64,000 bases of DNA from an uncultured Corynebacterium sp. (GTDB taxonomy: Bacteria; Actinomycetota; Actinomycetes; Mycobacteriales; Mycobacteriaceae). The translations under genes and the position numbers were made by a program. Numbering within the stretch: the first letter of the stretch is position 1; the number at the start of each line of letters is the position of its first letter. The notes under the pieces were generated by a model. It saw only the letters and a program-made list of their open reading frames with translations. It ran no database searches and was not told the origin of the DNA. Location: NCBI RefSeq assembly GCF_946998835.1, contig NZ_CAMQAZ010000013.1, positions 6,406 through 70,405 on the forward strand, written 5' to 3'. Positions 26,727 through 35,032 of this stretch are shown here, piece after piece.

Positions 26727-27356
26727 CTATTTCGCACCTTTTCCAGTGCGGATTCCACACGCCGTGGCCATCGCCTTCCAATCTGCCGAGGACACGGGCA
26801 GATTCCATTTAATGGCCACGGTCAAATACCGATGTGAATAGTCACACGCTTCCGCATCCTCGGGAAGCCATTCCGCCGGACTGGCATCGCCCTTATCCCG
26901 GTTGACCGCACTCCGCGTGGGCACGAGGTTGGTCTCCATATCGTTGCCGAATTCCCGACGCCGCTTAGTATCCCAGGCATAGGCTCCGAAATCCCACGCC
27001 GCCGCCAGTGGATAAATGTGGTCAATATCGACCTCATGCGCACCCACCGGATCACCCGTGTAAGGGTCGGGGATCTCGCGCGGGGAGCCGTCGTCAAGCG
27101 AACATGCAGAACCCCCGAACCACGCCGCCAGCACCTTGTGGCGCGTATTGCAGTCAGCAGAACCGTCCCACACTGAGAAGCGCTCGCGCTTGTAGCCGGT
27201 GACGGTAGGGCGGTCGGCTACGACGCGCACGGCACGCAATTGCTTGACGACGGCCTCCGCGCCCGGCCCAGCGGGGGAGGGTGGAACGAAAAGTCGCGTG
27301 ACGGCAAAAGATGAGAGGAAGAGGGCGGCGAGGGTGGCAAATAAAAAAGGGCGCAT
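26727..27356 (-). CDS. secreted HNH nuclease (DUF1524 type)
   Basis: A 209-residue protein with a signal peptide or anchor at 5-24 and then a DUF1524/GmrSD-type HNH domain. Seen are the pattern VDIDHIYPLAAAW with the metal-site His, then ETNLVPTRSAVNRDKGD with the conserved Asn, and paired Cys residues (near 59/70 and 163/200) suited to an exported, disulfide-bonded fold. Similar small secreted nucleases are common in actinobacteria and may degrade extracellular DNA for nutrients or competition. It is separated from putP by 97 bases. Confidence 0.8.
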   Translation of the reverse strand: MRPFLFATLAALFLSSFAVTRLFVPPSPAGPGAEAVVKQLRAVRVVADRPTVTGYKRERFSVWDGSADCNTRHKVLAAWFGGSACSLDDGSPREIPDPYTGDPVGAHEVDIDHIYPLAAAWDFGAYAWDTKRRREFGNDMETNLVPTRSAVNRDKGDASPAEWLPEDAEACDYSHRYLTVAIKWNLPVSSADWKAMATACGIRTGKGAK

Positions 27357-27453
27357 ACCTAATTGGGCGCGAAAAATACTTTTTCGGTTCCCTTTGAGGT
27401 ATGCGCCGGGGCTAGCCTGCGGGGCTAGCGGAGGCGGAGCCTAGACCAAAGTC

Positions 27454-28977
27454 TTAGACCAGAGCCTGCTTGGCTGCGTGGTCGAACTCTTCCTTAATCT
27501 TCTCGCTCGGTTCCTTCGTAGCCAGCGTGACAATGATCATCACGACAGTTGCAGCGGCGAAGCCCGGGACAATCTCATAGAGAGTATCGCTGAGCGAGCT
27601 CATGCCCCATACGAAGGAGACAACCGCACCAGTGATCATGCCGGCTGCCGCACCTGGGGTGTTCAGACGCGACCAGTAGAGCGAAGCCAGCAGAACCGGG
27701 CCGAATGCCGAGCCGAAGCCAGCCCACGCGAAGCCAACCAGATCCAGAATGGAGCTGTTCGGGTTAGCCGCGATGATTGCGGCGATGACGGCGATTAGTG
27801 CGACAGCGACGCGGGAGAGAGTCATGTAGGTCTTCGGACGCAGCGACTTGTTGACCGTTGCCTTGAACAAGTCCTCAATCAGCGCGGAGGAAGACACCAG
27901 CAGCTGCGAAGAAATGGTGGACATAATTGCGGCCAGCACCGCAGTCAGAATCAGACCTGCGATCAGCGGGTGGAACAGGATGCGGGTCATGTCCAGGAAG
28001 ATGGTCTCGTAAGAAGATGCATCCGTGACCGAAGCATCCGGGTTCGTAGCGAAAAAGACAGTTGCAGTCAGCGCCACGAGGACCGAGCCGAGCATGCACA
28101 ATGCCTGCCAGCCAACGCCCCAGCGACGACCCTCGGTTGCGTCCTTTGCGCTACGCAGAGCCATAAAGCGAACGATGATGTGCGGCTGGCCGAAGTAGCC
28201 CAGACCCCAACCGAGCAGACCGATAATCGTGATGAACGGAATGCCAGCGAACGGATCGAAGAAGGTCTCGACCGGCTGTCCCTCGCTGCCCGGGTAGGGG
28301 TTGTTAGCAGCAAAGCTGAAGATGTCCGAGAAGGAATTGCCATTGTTGACCAGGTAGATGATGCCGACAGTCGGAACCGTCAGCAGCGCGATGAACATAA
28401 TGACGCCCTGTACAGTGTCCGTGTAGGACACAGCCAGGAAGCCACCGAACAGGGTGTATGCGACAGTGATAGCCGCAACCAACAGCATGCCGACAAGGTA
28501 GTTGCCACCGAACGTCGACTCCCAGTAGCGGCCACCTGCGACCATGCCCGAGGAGACGTAGAAGGTGAAGAACAGCAAAATAATCAGGCCTGCGGCAACG
28601 CGCAGCACCTTCGACGTATCGTGCAGACGATTCTCCAAGAACGACGGCACGGTAATCGAGTTACGAGCAATCTTGGTGTAACTACGCAGGCGTGGTGCGG
28701 TGAACTTCCAGTTCAGCCATGCGCCTGCGACCAGGCCGATTGCGATCCACGTCTGATTTAGACCGGAAAGGTAAATCGCGCCGGGAAGACCCATCAGCAG
28801 CCAGCCGGACATGTCCGATGCGCCCGCCGATAGTGCCGCGACGAACGGATGCAGGCCACGACCACCAATCATGTATTCGTCATACTCTGCGGTCTTTTTC
28901 CATCCGGTCCAGCCGATGTAGACCATCAACAGCAGATAAATGACTAGTGCGATGATGAACCATGTGTGTTGGTCCAC
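27454..28977 (-). CDS. putP: sodium/proline symporter PutP
   Basis: A 507-residue sodium:solute symporter with 13 membrane helices. The PutP signature is clear near the N-terminus (GGRGLHPFVAALSAGASDM followed by SGWLLMGLPG), and the Na+-site region AAIMSTISSQLLVSSSALIEDL is conserved. It takes up L-proline with Na+. The GTG start has GAGGAG 8 bases upstream. A small hairpin at 27411-27429 lies past the stop but has no T run. No proline dehydrogenase gene is adjacent. Confidence 0.92.
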   Translation of the reverse strand: MDQHTWFIIALVIYLLLMVYIGWTGWKKTAEYDEYMIGGRGLHPFVAALSAGASDMSGWLLMGLPGAIYLSGLNQTWIAIGLVAGAWLNWKFTAPRLRSYTKIARNSITVPSFLENRLHDTSKVLRVAAGLIILLFFTFYVSSGMVAGGRYWESTFGGNYLVGMLLVAAITVAYTLFGGFLAVSYTDTVQGVIMFIALLTVPTVGIIYLVNNGNSFSDIFSFAANNPYPGSEGQPVETFFDPFAGIPFITIIGLLGWGLGYFGQPHIIVRFMALRSAKDATEGRRWGVGWQALCMLGSVLVALTATVFFATNPDASVTDASSYETIFLDMTRILFHPLIAGLILTAVLAAIMSTISSQLLVSSSALIEDLFKATVNKSLRPKTYMTLSRVAVALIAVIAAIIAANPNSSILDLVGFAWAGFGSAFGPVLLASLYWSRLNTPGAAAGMITGAVVSFVWGMSSLSDTLYEIVPGFAAATVVMIIVTLATKEPSEKIKEEFDHAAKQALV

Positions 28978-29547
28978 AGGTCAACTCCTCATTATTTATT
29001 AGGCGTACAGTCGGACTCGCACACTGTCCCAGCACGTCAGAAAACGCTTCCGACGGCGTATCACTCAATTTCCCTTGCCAGCATTTGCTTGGCGACGTTC
29101 ACAGCGCTTTAACACTATCGAGCCATATTGGGCCATAAAGCGGCCGACAGAAATGGCGGCAGCTGTGAGTCGAACTGTGACAGGACTATTGCGCGAGTCA
29201 CACATTTTTAATTCTTGTAGCCCATACGACGTTTGCATGTGACGCGCTGCATTGCAAGATAAGACGCGACGAAAAATGTCGTAAAAATCGGTTAAGACGG
29301 ATAATTTACCTGGAAAAAGGGGTATTTGAGTAGGAGTGAAGTATTTTTACCAAAAACGGAATTCGAACAGGCGTGCTAATCTAGTGGTGTGGTGAAAAGC
29401 CTACTCCGGGGTGCGTGGCACAATCTTCTGTGAAGAAAAATCCGGTGGCGAAGCCGCCAGATGTTTGGACAGTGATGGCCGAAAAAGATGACCGAGTAGA
29501 AGTTGACTGAGTAAAAGGATGACTGAGCAAGCAGTGGGGAGGAAGTA
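28978..29547. other. divergent promoter region between putP and the SNF2 operon
   Basis: About 570 bases with no gene. The half near the SNF2 gene is AT-rich from 29210 to 29360 and carries a LexA-like box (29363-29378) that overlaps a possible -10 element (taatct, 29377-29382). The putative leader from there to the ATG is about 160 bases. Confidence 0.5.
29363..29378 (+). promoter_or_regulatory. LexA-like box before the SNF2-SWIM-SbcD-SbcC operon
   Basis: Reads tcgaacaggcgtgcta. The left half-site is perfect and the right half has 4 of 6 bases (10 of 12 defining positions). By chance about two such matches are expected in 64 kb, so the sequence alone is weak. The support is its position over a possible -10 element of a DNA-repair operon. 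Confidence 0.4.
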
Positions 29548-32500
29548 ATGGGCGAAGTTGCAAAGTCGACGGTGCCGTTGCTACTGCACGCGGTCTGGAA
29601 GGACGATTCGGGTCTTCACCTGTGGGTAGAGCGCCCAGAGGGGCACCGGATTGTTTCGGATGTGGATTTGCTGGAGGTTCCGGCTCATCAACGCCGACTC
29701 TTCGCGGTTCTGGGGCAGGGGCATCGAGCACAACTGACGTTAAAGTTGCGCACCCCGAAGGGGCGGGAGGTAGAGAAAGTTGTCCCCACGTGGGTGTTTC
29801 CGCCGTGGTCTGCTGTGTCGGTGCTGGTGCAGTTACAGGAGGATGTCTCTTCCGCGGCCATGGCCCCGGATCTTCGGTTTTTTGTAGATGTCGTGCAGGG
29901 GCTAGATGCTTTCGCCCGGTCGGGCCGGGCTTTGGTGGCACTGGCATGGGAAGACAACGAGTGGTGGCCGACGTGGCGGATGTCGGAGGGGATTAGTGAG
30001 ATTGCCTGGCAAAGCCAGGTCATCTCCCGCACCCCACCGGTGTTGATAGATAACGGAGGTGCCACGGTGGCTGAAGACTTCATCAATCGGATGTTCCATT
30101 GGGTCACTAACGCACTTCTGGCGGATCTGGATGAACCGGCGGAACAGCGGCAGAGTTTTGTGCGGTCGTTGTTACAGTCCGAGTCACTTGGGCGGGCGAC
30201 ACCGGGAGTGGCGCAGTCGCTGGCAAAGTGGAGGCTGTCAGCCGATGGCGAGAATGTTCGTCTGCAGCTAATGGTGCAGGAACCGGTTGGATTTGAGGGC
30301 CAACTGGAAGACTTGCCCGATGTGGATCTTCCACAACTGTTGGAGTTGCGCGACCGGGCGGATGCAGAAGGCGGCTCTGTGACCCGCTTTGACCCGCGTG
30401 CGGCCGCGGTGGAGCACGAGACTCTGTGGCCATTGCGGATGTACTACCGCATTGGCGTGGCAGCTCCAGAGCGGCTGAATCCTGAGATGTGCCGTCGGTC
30501 GGTGCTGTCGCTGCTTCGGCCCCAACTATTAGCAGCCCAAGAGGCGTTCCCAACACTGAAAAATGCGAAAGCCGCAGGGCATCCGGGCCTGGATTTGTTG
30601 CTGACATCGGAGCAACTTATCGAGCTGATGACTAGCGGAATCTCTCGGTTGGCAAAGGTCGATATCGATGTGATGCTGCCGCCAAACTGGAAGTCGGTGG
30701 AGACGACGCTGCAGTTGCATACGGAAGTCCCGCAGCTTGATCCGACGGGGCCGGCAGGCCGCCGTTCGGAACCGAAGCTCGGATTTGACCAGCTGGTTGA
30801 TTACGAGTGGAAGCTGGCTGTGGGGGACACGGTGCTGACGGAAGCGGAAATGAGGGAGCTCGCTGCATCGAGTACCGGCCTTGTCCATCTTCGTGATCAC
30901 TGGGTTCACGCGAACCCGGAGGTAGCCAGAGAAGCCCTGAAGTTCTTGGTGGAACAGACCAAGGCTGGAGAAGAAACCGGTAAGGGGCAAGCCACTCTGA
31001 AAGAGCTGGTATTTGACGGCGGTCTGGAGGCGAAAACTCCGGCACCGGTGCCGGTAGCACCCAGGGATCCCTCGTGGCTAAAGGCTCTGGTGTTGAAGTA
31101 CTCCGACGGTTCCACACCCTCCTCGGGGGCAGTCGAGGTGCCATCGAGTTTTACTGGTGAGCTGCGGGAGTATCAGCAGCGCGGTGTGGAGTGGTTGGCG
31201 GATATGTCTAACCGCGGCTTCGGTGTCATCCTCGCTGATGACATGGGGCTTGGTAAGACGGTGCAGATTTTGGCGCTGCTGGAGTACGAACGCTGCCGTC
31301 GTCAAGCGGATGCTGTGAATCAAGAGCACAAAACATCGCTTCTGGTAGTTCCGACAGGCGTGCTGCGCAACTGGGCCGCCGAAGCTAAAAAGTTCACGCC
31401 AGAGCTCAAGGTCGGGCTGTTGCATGGTTCAAATCGGCCACAGGGGGAAGAACTACAGGATTTCATTGCGGACCACGATGTGGTTGTGACGACCTACGGT
31501 GTCGCGACTCGCGATGTGAATGAACTGGTCCAAGTGAAATGGGACCACGTGATTGCTGATGAAGCACAGGCGATTAAAAACCCCAACGCGCAGGTATCGA
31601 GGGCGCTGCGTAGTTTACGTTCGAGGCACAACATTGCCATGACCGGTACTCCCGTGGAAAATGACCTAGGCGAATTGCGTACCATCATGGATTTTTGTAA
31701 TCCCGGTATGCTCGGCTCGGCGAATGCATTCCGCAACAAGTTCGCGATTCCAATTGAGCGCGATGGAAACGCGGAAATGCTGCTGCAACTGCAGTCGATT
31801 ACAGCGCCTTTTATCCTGCGCAGGCTCAAGTCTGACCCCGCTATTGCCCCAGACCTGCCCAAGAAGAACGAGCAGGTGGAGATGGTTCCACTCACTGCGG
31901 AGCAAGCGTTCTTGTACCAAGAGGCAGTGAAGGATCTCGAAGACAAGCTCAAGCGCTCGAAGCGGAATCGCTCTGGCAATTTCGGTCGAAAGAGCATCAT
32001 CCTGGGCGGAATCATGAAGTTGAAGCAAATCTGCAACCACCCAGCGCATTACCAGCATGATGGCTCCGGGCTGCTCAATCATGGGCAGCATCGCTCAGGA
32101 AAGGTCGCGCGGCTGGAAGAGCTCGTAGATGAGATTGTCCAAAACGGTGAACGTGCGCTGGTATTCACCCAGTTTGTGGAGTTCGGCAAGATGCTTGCTC
32201 CCCATTTCAGTAAGCGACTGGGCGTAGACATTCCGTTTATTCAAGGCTCGATGACCCCGGCACAGCGTGAAAAAGTGGTGGCAGAATTCAATGCTCCGGA
32301 TGGGCCACCAATTATTTTGCTGTCGACCCTAGCTGCGGGTGTTGGTATTAACCTGGTGGCCGCCAACCATGTCATTCACATCGACAGATGGTGGAATCCA
32401 GCGGTGGAGAATCAAGCGACGGACCGTTCCTACCGCATAGGTCAGCGTAAAGATGTGCACGTGCACAAGCTGGTTAGCGTGGGAACTCTCGAAGAACGCA

Positions 32501-32793
32501 TCGACGAGCTGATTTTTGAAAAGGCAGAATTGGCCGATGCGGTGGTGCGCGCTGGTGAAACCAAGTTGACGGAGATGGACTTTCACCGATTGCGTTCGCT
32601 ATGGCAATTGGACAAGGACAAGATTCAGTCGTTGCGCAGTTCAATGAAGGATTCGACGGATGGGGCTTTGACCGGACGTGGTTCCGCTGGTGCAAGCGAG
32701 CGGGATTCCGCTTCCTCGGATGCCACGACTTCGGATTCTGCTCCAATCCCAAATAATGTGACCCCGTTTCGAGCCCAGAAGAGGTGGTACTAA
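29548..32793 (+). CDS. SNF2-family DNA-dependent ATPase/helicase
   Basis: A 1081-residue protein. The first about 530 residues form the bacterial SNF2-associated domain. The motor follows: LADDMGLGKT (about 559-568), DEAQ (about 670), MTGTPVEN, then the second RecA lobe with DRWWNPAVENQATDRSYRIGQ-type motifs V/VI around 950-965. It should translocate on double-stranded DNA and may displace bound proteins. The ATG has GGGGAGG close upstream. The stop overlaps the SWIM gene start by one base (TAATG), so translation is coupled. The C-terminal about 50 residues are Ser/Thr/Asp-rich and disordered. Confidence 0.92.
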   Translation: MGEVAKSTVPLLLHAVWKDDSGLHLWVERPEGHRIVSDVDLLEVPAHQRRLFAVLGQGHRAQLTLKLRTPKGREVEKVVPTWVFPPWSAVSVLVQLQEDVSSAAMAPDLRFFVDVVQGLDAFARSGRALVALAWEDNEWWPTWRMSEGISEIAWQSQVISRTPPVLIDNGGATVAEDFINRMFHWVTNALLADLDEPAEQRQSFVRSLLQSESLGRATPGVAQSLAKWRLSADGENVRLQLMVQEPVGFEGQLEDLPDVDLPQLLELRDRADAEGGSVTRFDPRAAAVEHETLWPLRMYYRIGVAAPERLNPEMCRRSVLSLLRPQLLAAQEAFPTLKNAKAAGHPGLDLLLTSEQLIELMTSGISRLAKVDIDVMLPPNWKSVETTLQLHTEVPQLDPTGPAGRRSEPKLGFDQLVDYEWKLAVGDTVLTEAEMRELAASSTGLVHLRDHWVHANPEVAREALKFLVEQTKAGEETGKGQATLKELVFDGGLEAKTPAPVPVAPRDPSWLKALVLKYSDGSTPSSGAVEVPSSFTGELREYQQRGVEWLADMSNRGFGVILADDMGLGKTVQILALLEYERCRRQADAVNQEHKTSLLVVPTGVLRNWAAEAKKFTPELKVGLLHGSNRPQGEELQDFIADHDVVVTTYGVATRDVNELVQVKWDHVIADEAQAIKNPNAQVSRALRSLRSRHNIAMTGTPVENDLGELRTIMDFCNPGMLGSANAFRNKFAIPIERDGNAEMLLQLQSITAPFILRRLKSDPAIAPDLPKKNEQVEMVPLTAEQAFLYQEAVKDLEDKLKRSKRNRSGNFGRKSIILGGIMKLKQICNHPAHYQHDGSGLLNHGQHRSGKVARLEELVDEIVQNGERALVFTQFVEFGKMLAPHFSKRLGVDIPFIQGSMTPAQREKVVAEFNAPDGPPIILLSTLAAGVGINLVAANHVIHIDRWWNPAVENQATDRSYRIGQRKDVHVHKLVSVGTLEERIDELIFEKAELADAVVRAGETKLTEMDFHRLRSLWQLDKDKIQSLRSSMKDSTDGALTGRGSAGASERDSASSDATTSDSAPIPNNVTPFRAQKRWY

Positions 32794-33851
32794 TGGCCGG
32801 CGATGGAGATGTGAAATGGGGCGACAATGTCATCTTTGCCGAGTTCGGTAAGGGCCCCTCGGGAAAACGCGGTCGCAAAAGGTCTACGAGACGAAGCGCG
32901 CCGGCAACTAGCTCGACGATAGAAAAGCTGCTGGCCACCCAGGACTGGGCAGGTGCATTTACCGGGCAACAGCGACGTGGAACCGCGGCGCGAGTGGCGG
33001 TCGAGCCACGGACAACCTTTGCTCGGTGGGTGTGGGAGTTCATCATCCGCGGCGCTGATTCGGGCCGTGTCCACAGAGGTGAGAAGTACAGGTTTGACGG
33101 CAATGTGCTTGGGCTTCGAATCGCCGATGGCTACATCATCGGCGAAGTCCAAGGTAGCCAACCGGAACCTTTTTCAGTCTTCATCCGATTCCCACGACGA
33201 GAACAGAAACAAATTGACGACGTACTGAGGTGGTTGGTAAGCAATCCTTCGGCGTTTACGGAGTTTGAACGCGGCGAGTTGCCGTATGAACAAATGGAAA
33301 TGCTTCTGTGCGATGGCGAAGAGCACATTTACAGCGAATGCACCTGCCCGGATCCGGCGCCCGTGTGTAAGCACATCGTCGCAGTGGGAGCTCAACTTGT
33401 CGCTGATATCGACCGCAACCCGCTGTCACTGATGCAACTGCGCGATTATCCCCAGCGGGAATTACAGCGGCGACTGCAGGAACTAACGCTGCTGCAAAAG
33501 CGAACTGCACCGAAGCGACTCGGCCTCGGTGGTGCTGTTCGCGAGAATCCCAATCAATCTAAGCAGCAGTCGGATGATGACAGTGGAGCACATGGCGGTG
33601 ACAACAATCAGCAAAAGGCTACCGAGCTCTTCGCTGTCGAGACCGATTATTGGGGCAATGACCTGGAACGGGTCAGTGTTCCATCACTTGAGATTATTGA
33701 CCCGTTAGCAGTTACCGACCGCAGCTTGCTGCATGAAGCATTGCAGCCAACCTGCGTAATTTCGAGAGAAACCATTCGTGCAGTCGCCGATTTGGAAGAC
33801 TGTTGGCAGCATCTGCAGGAATCACTGAGCCTGGGACAAAAGGAGCGCTAA
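32793..33851 (+). CDS. SWIM zinc-finger protein
   Basis: A 352-residue protein with a SWIM zinc finger, Cys183-x-Cys185-x6-Cys192-x-His194 (ECTC...CKH). SWIM fingers bind DNA or proteins and in bacteria are often encoded beside SNF2 ATPases, so the pair probably works as one machine. The N-terminus is basic (KRGRKRSTRR) and also suited to DNA binding. The ATG at 32793 overlaps the SNF2 stop. Only two bases separate its stop from the SbcD-like start. Confidence 0.88.
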   Translation: MAGDGDVKWGDNVIFAEFGKGPSGKRGRKRSTRRSAPATSSTIEKLLATQDWAGAFTGQQRRGTAARVAVEPRTTFARWVWEFIIRGADSGRVHRGEKYRFDGNVLGLRIADGYIIGEVQGSQPEPFSVFIRFPRREQKQIDDVLRWLVSNPSAFTEFERGELPYEQMEMLLCDGEEHIYSECTCPDPAPVCKHIVAVGAQLVADIDRNPLSLMQLRDYPQRELQRRLQELTLLQKRTAPKRLGLGGAVRENPNQSKQQSDDDSGAHGGDNNQQKATELFAVETDYWGNDLERVSVPSLEIIDPLAVTDRSLLHEALQPTCVISRETIRAVADLEDCWQHLQESLSLGQKER

Positions 33852-33853
33852 TC

Positions 33854-35029
33854 ATGAAATTCATTCACACCTCAGATTGGCAATTGGGAATGACGCGGTG
33901 GTTCCTCGAACTCGATGGAGGCGAAGCTCAAGCACGGTTCCACGAAAGCCGCCTGAGTGCCATCGACCGCATCGGAGAGTTGGCGACGAGAGAAGGCGCA
34001 GAGTTCATCGTTGTCGCCGGTGACGTGTTTGATTCCAATACACTGCCGGACAAGGTGTTCTTGCGGGCCCTCGACCGAATCGCCAAACTACCGGTGCCGG
34101 TATACCTCCTACCGGGAAACCATGATGCACTTGACGCTTCTTCCATATATCGACGTAGCGCCTTCGAATCCCTGGAAGACCAAGGAGTCTTCGTGATACG
34201 CGACAGCAATCCCATCACCATCCGGGACGCGGTGGAACTCATTGGTGTGCCAGTACGCGGGAAATATTCGGCGGACGACGTAGTGGCGGAGTTGGCCATG
34301 GAGCTTGAACCAACTGATGGGATTCGAGTAATGGTCGCGCATGGGCAAGTGGAGGGATTTGGCGCTGATGCCGGTGCCACTATTGACCTGACGAGTTTGG
34401 AACAGGCGATTGAGCGCGAAGCGTTGCACTACGTTGCATTGGGGGATTCGCACTCTACGAGCCAGCTGGACCATGCTGGCAGAGTTTATTTTTCCGGTGC
34501 ACATGAGACCACGGCGTATGACGACAAAGAGAGAGATTCTGGCAATGCGCTAGTCGTCGACATCGCAGAAGGCGGTGCCGAAAAGGGGGCAGTCACCGTT
34601 ACCTCCCACCGAGTTGGGCAGTGGGCTTTTCACTCGATCGACATGGATATCACTGACGCAGAAGAGCTCGACGAATTCTTTGCTGAACTTGACGGTATTG
34701 AGGCGAAGACGGACACGGCGGTGAAGTATTCACTGCGAGGAACCGTGACACTGTCGGAGTCAACGGCCTTTGAAAACCGATTAGAGCAATATCAACAGCT
34801 TTTCGCCGCTCTTTACAGGCGGCAGAGTGGCTCAGATTTGACAGTGGTTCCCTCCGAGGGAGATATCTCTAACCTCAATCTCACCGGATATCCGCTGGCA
34901 GCTGCAGAAAAGCTGACAGAACTCAGCCAAGGGCGAACCGAGACCGGTAGCCCACTATCAGAAGCAGAAACCACCGCAGCAGCCGATGCGCTTCGCTTGC
35001 TGGCCCGTCTGGCAGGAGAGAAGGAATAA
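33854..35029 (+). CDS. SbcD/Mre11-like metallophosphoesterase (DNA repair exonuclease)
   Basis: A 391-residue calcineurin-like phosphoesterase. Metal-site motifs in order are SDWQ (8-10 region), GDVFD, GNHD, VAHG and LGDSH. The usual SDxH and GHxH of SbcD read SDWQ and GDSH here. I recall the same spelling in the mycobacterial Rv1277-type proteins, so it looks like a distinct subfamily. The start is ATG at 33854 with AAGGAG about 11 bases upstream. It should form a nuclease complex with the next gene product. Confidence 0.88.
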   Translation: MKFIHTSDWQLGMTRWFLELDGGEAQARFHESRLSAIDRIGELATREGAEFIVVAGDVFDSNTLPDKVFLRALDRIAKLPVPVYLLPGNHDALDASSIYRRSAFESLEDQGVFVIRDSNPITIRDAVELIGVPVRGKYSADDVVAELAMELEPTDGIRVMVAHGQVEGFGADAGATIDLTSLEQAIEREALHYVALGDSHSTSQLDHAGRVYFSGAHETTAYDDKERDSGNALVVDIAEGGAEKGAVTVTSHRVGQWAFHSIDMDITDAEELDEFFAELDGIEAKTDTAVKYSLRGTVTLSESTAFENRLEQYQQLFAALYRRQSGSDLTVVPSEGDISNLNLTGYPLAAAEKLTELSQGRTETGSPLSEAETTAAADALRLLARLAGEKE

Positions 35030-35032
35030 AGC

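Noticed and set aside
27411..27429. gctagc inverted repeat after putP as a terminator
   Set aside because: The stem is only 6 bp and lacks a T run on the minus strand.
29381..29947. 188-codon frame on the minus strand over the SNF2 start
   Set aside because: Overlaps the SNF2 gene and its leader; Pro/Thr-rich with no domain and no ribosome site.
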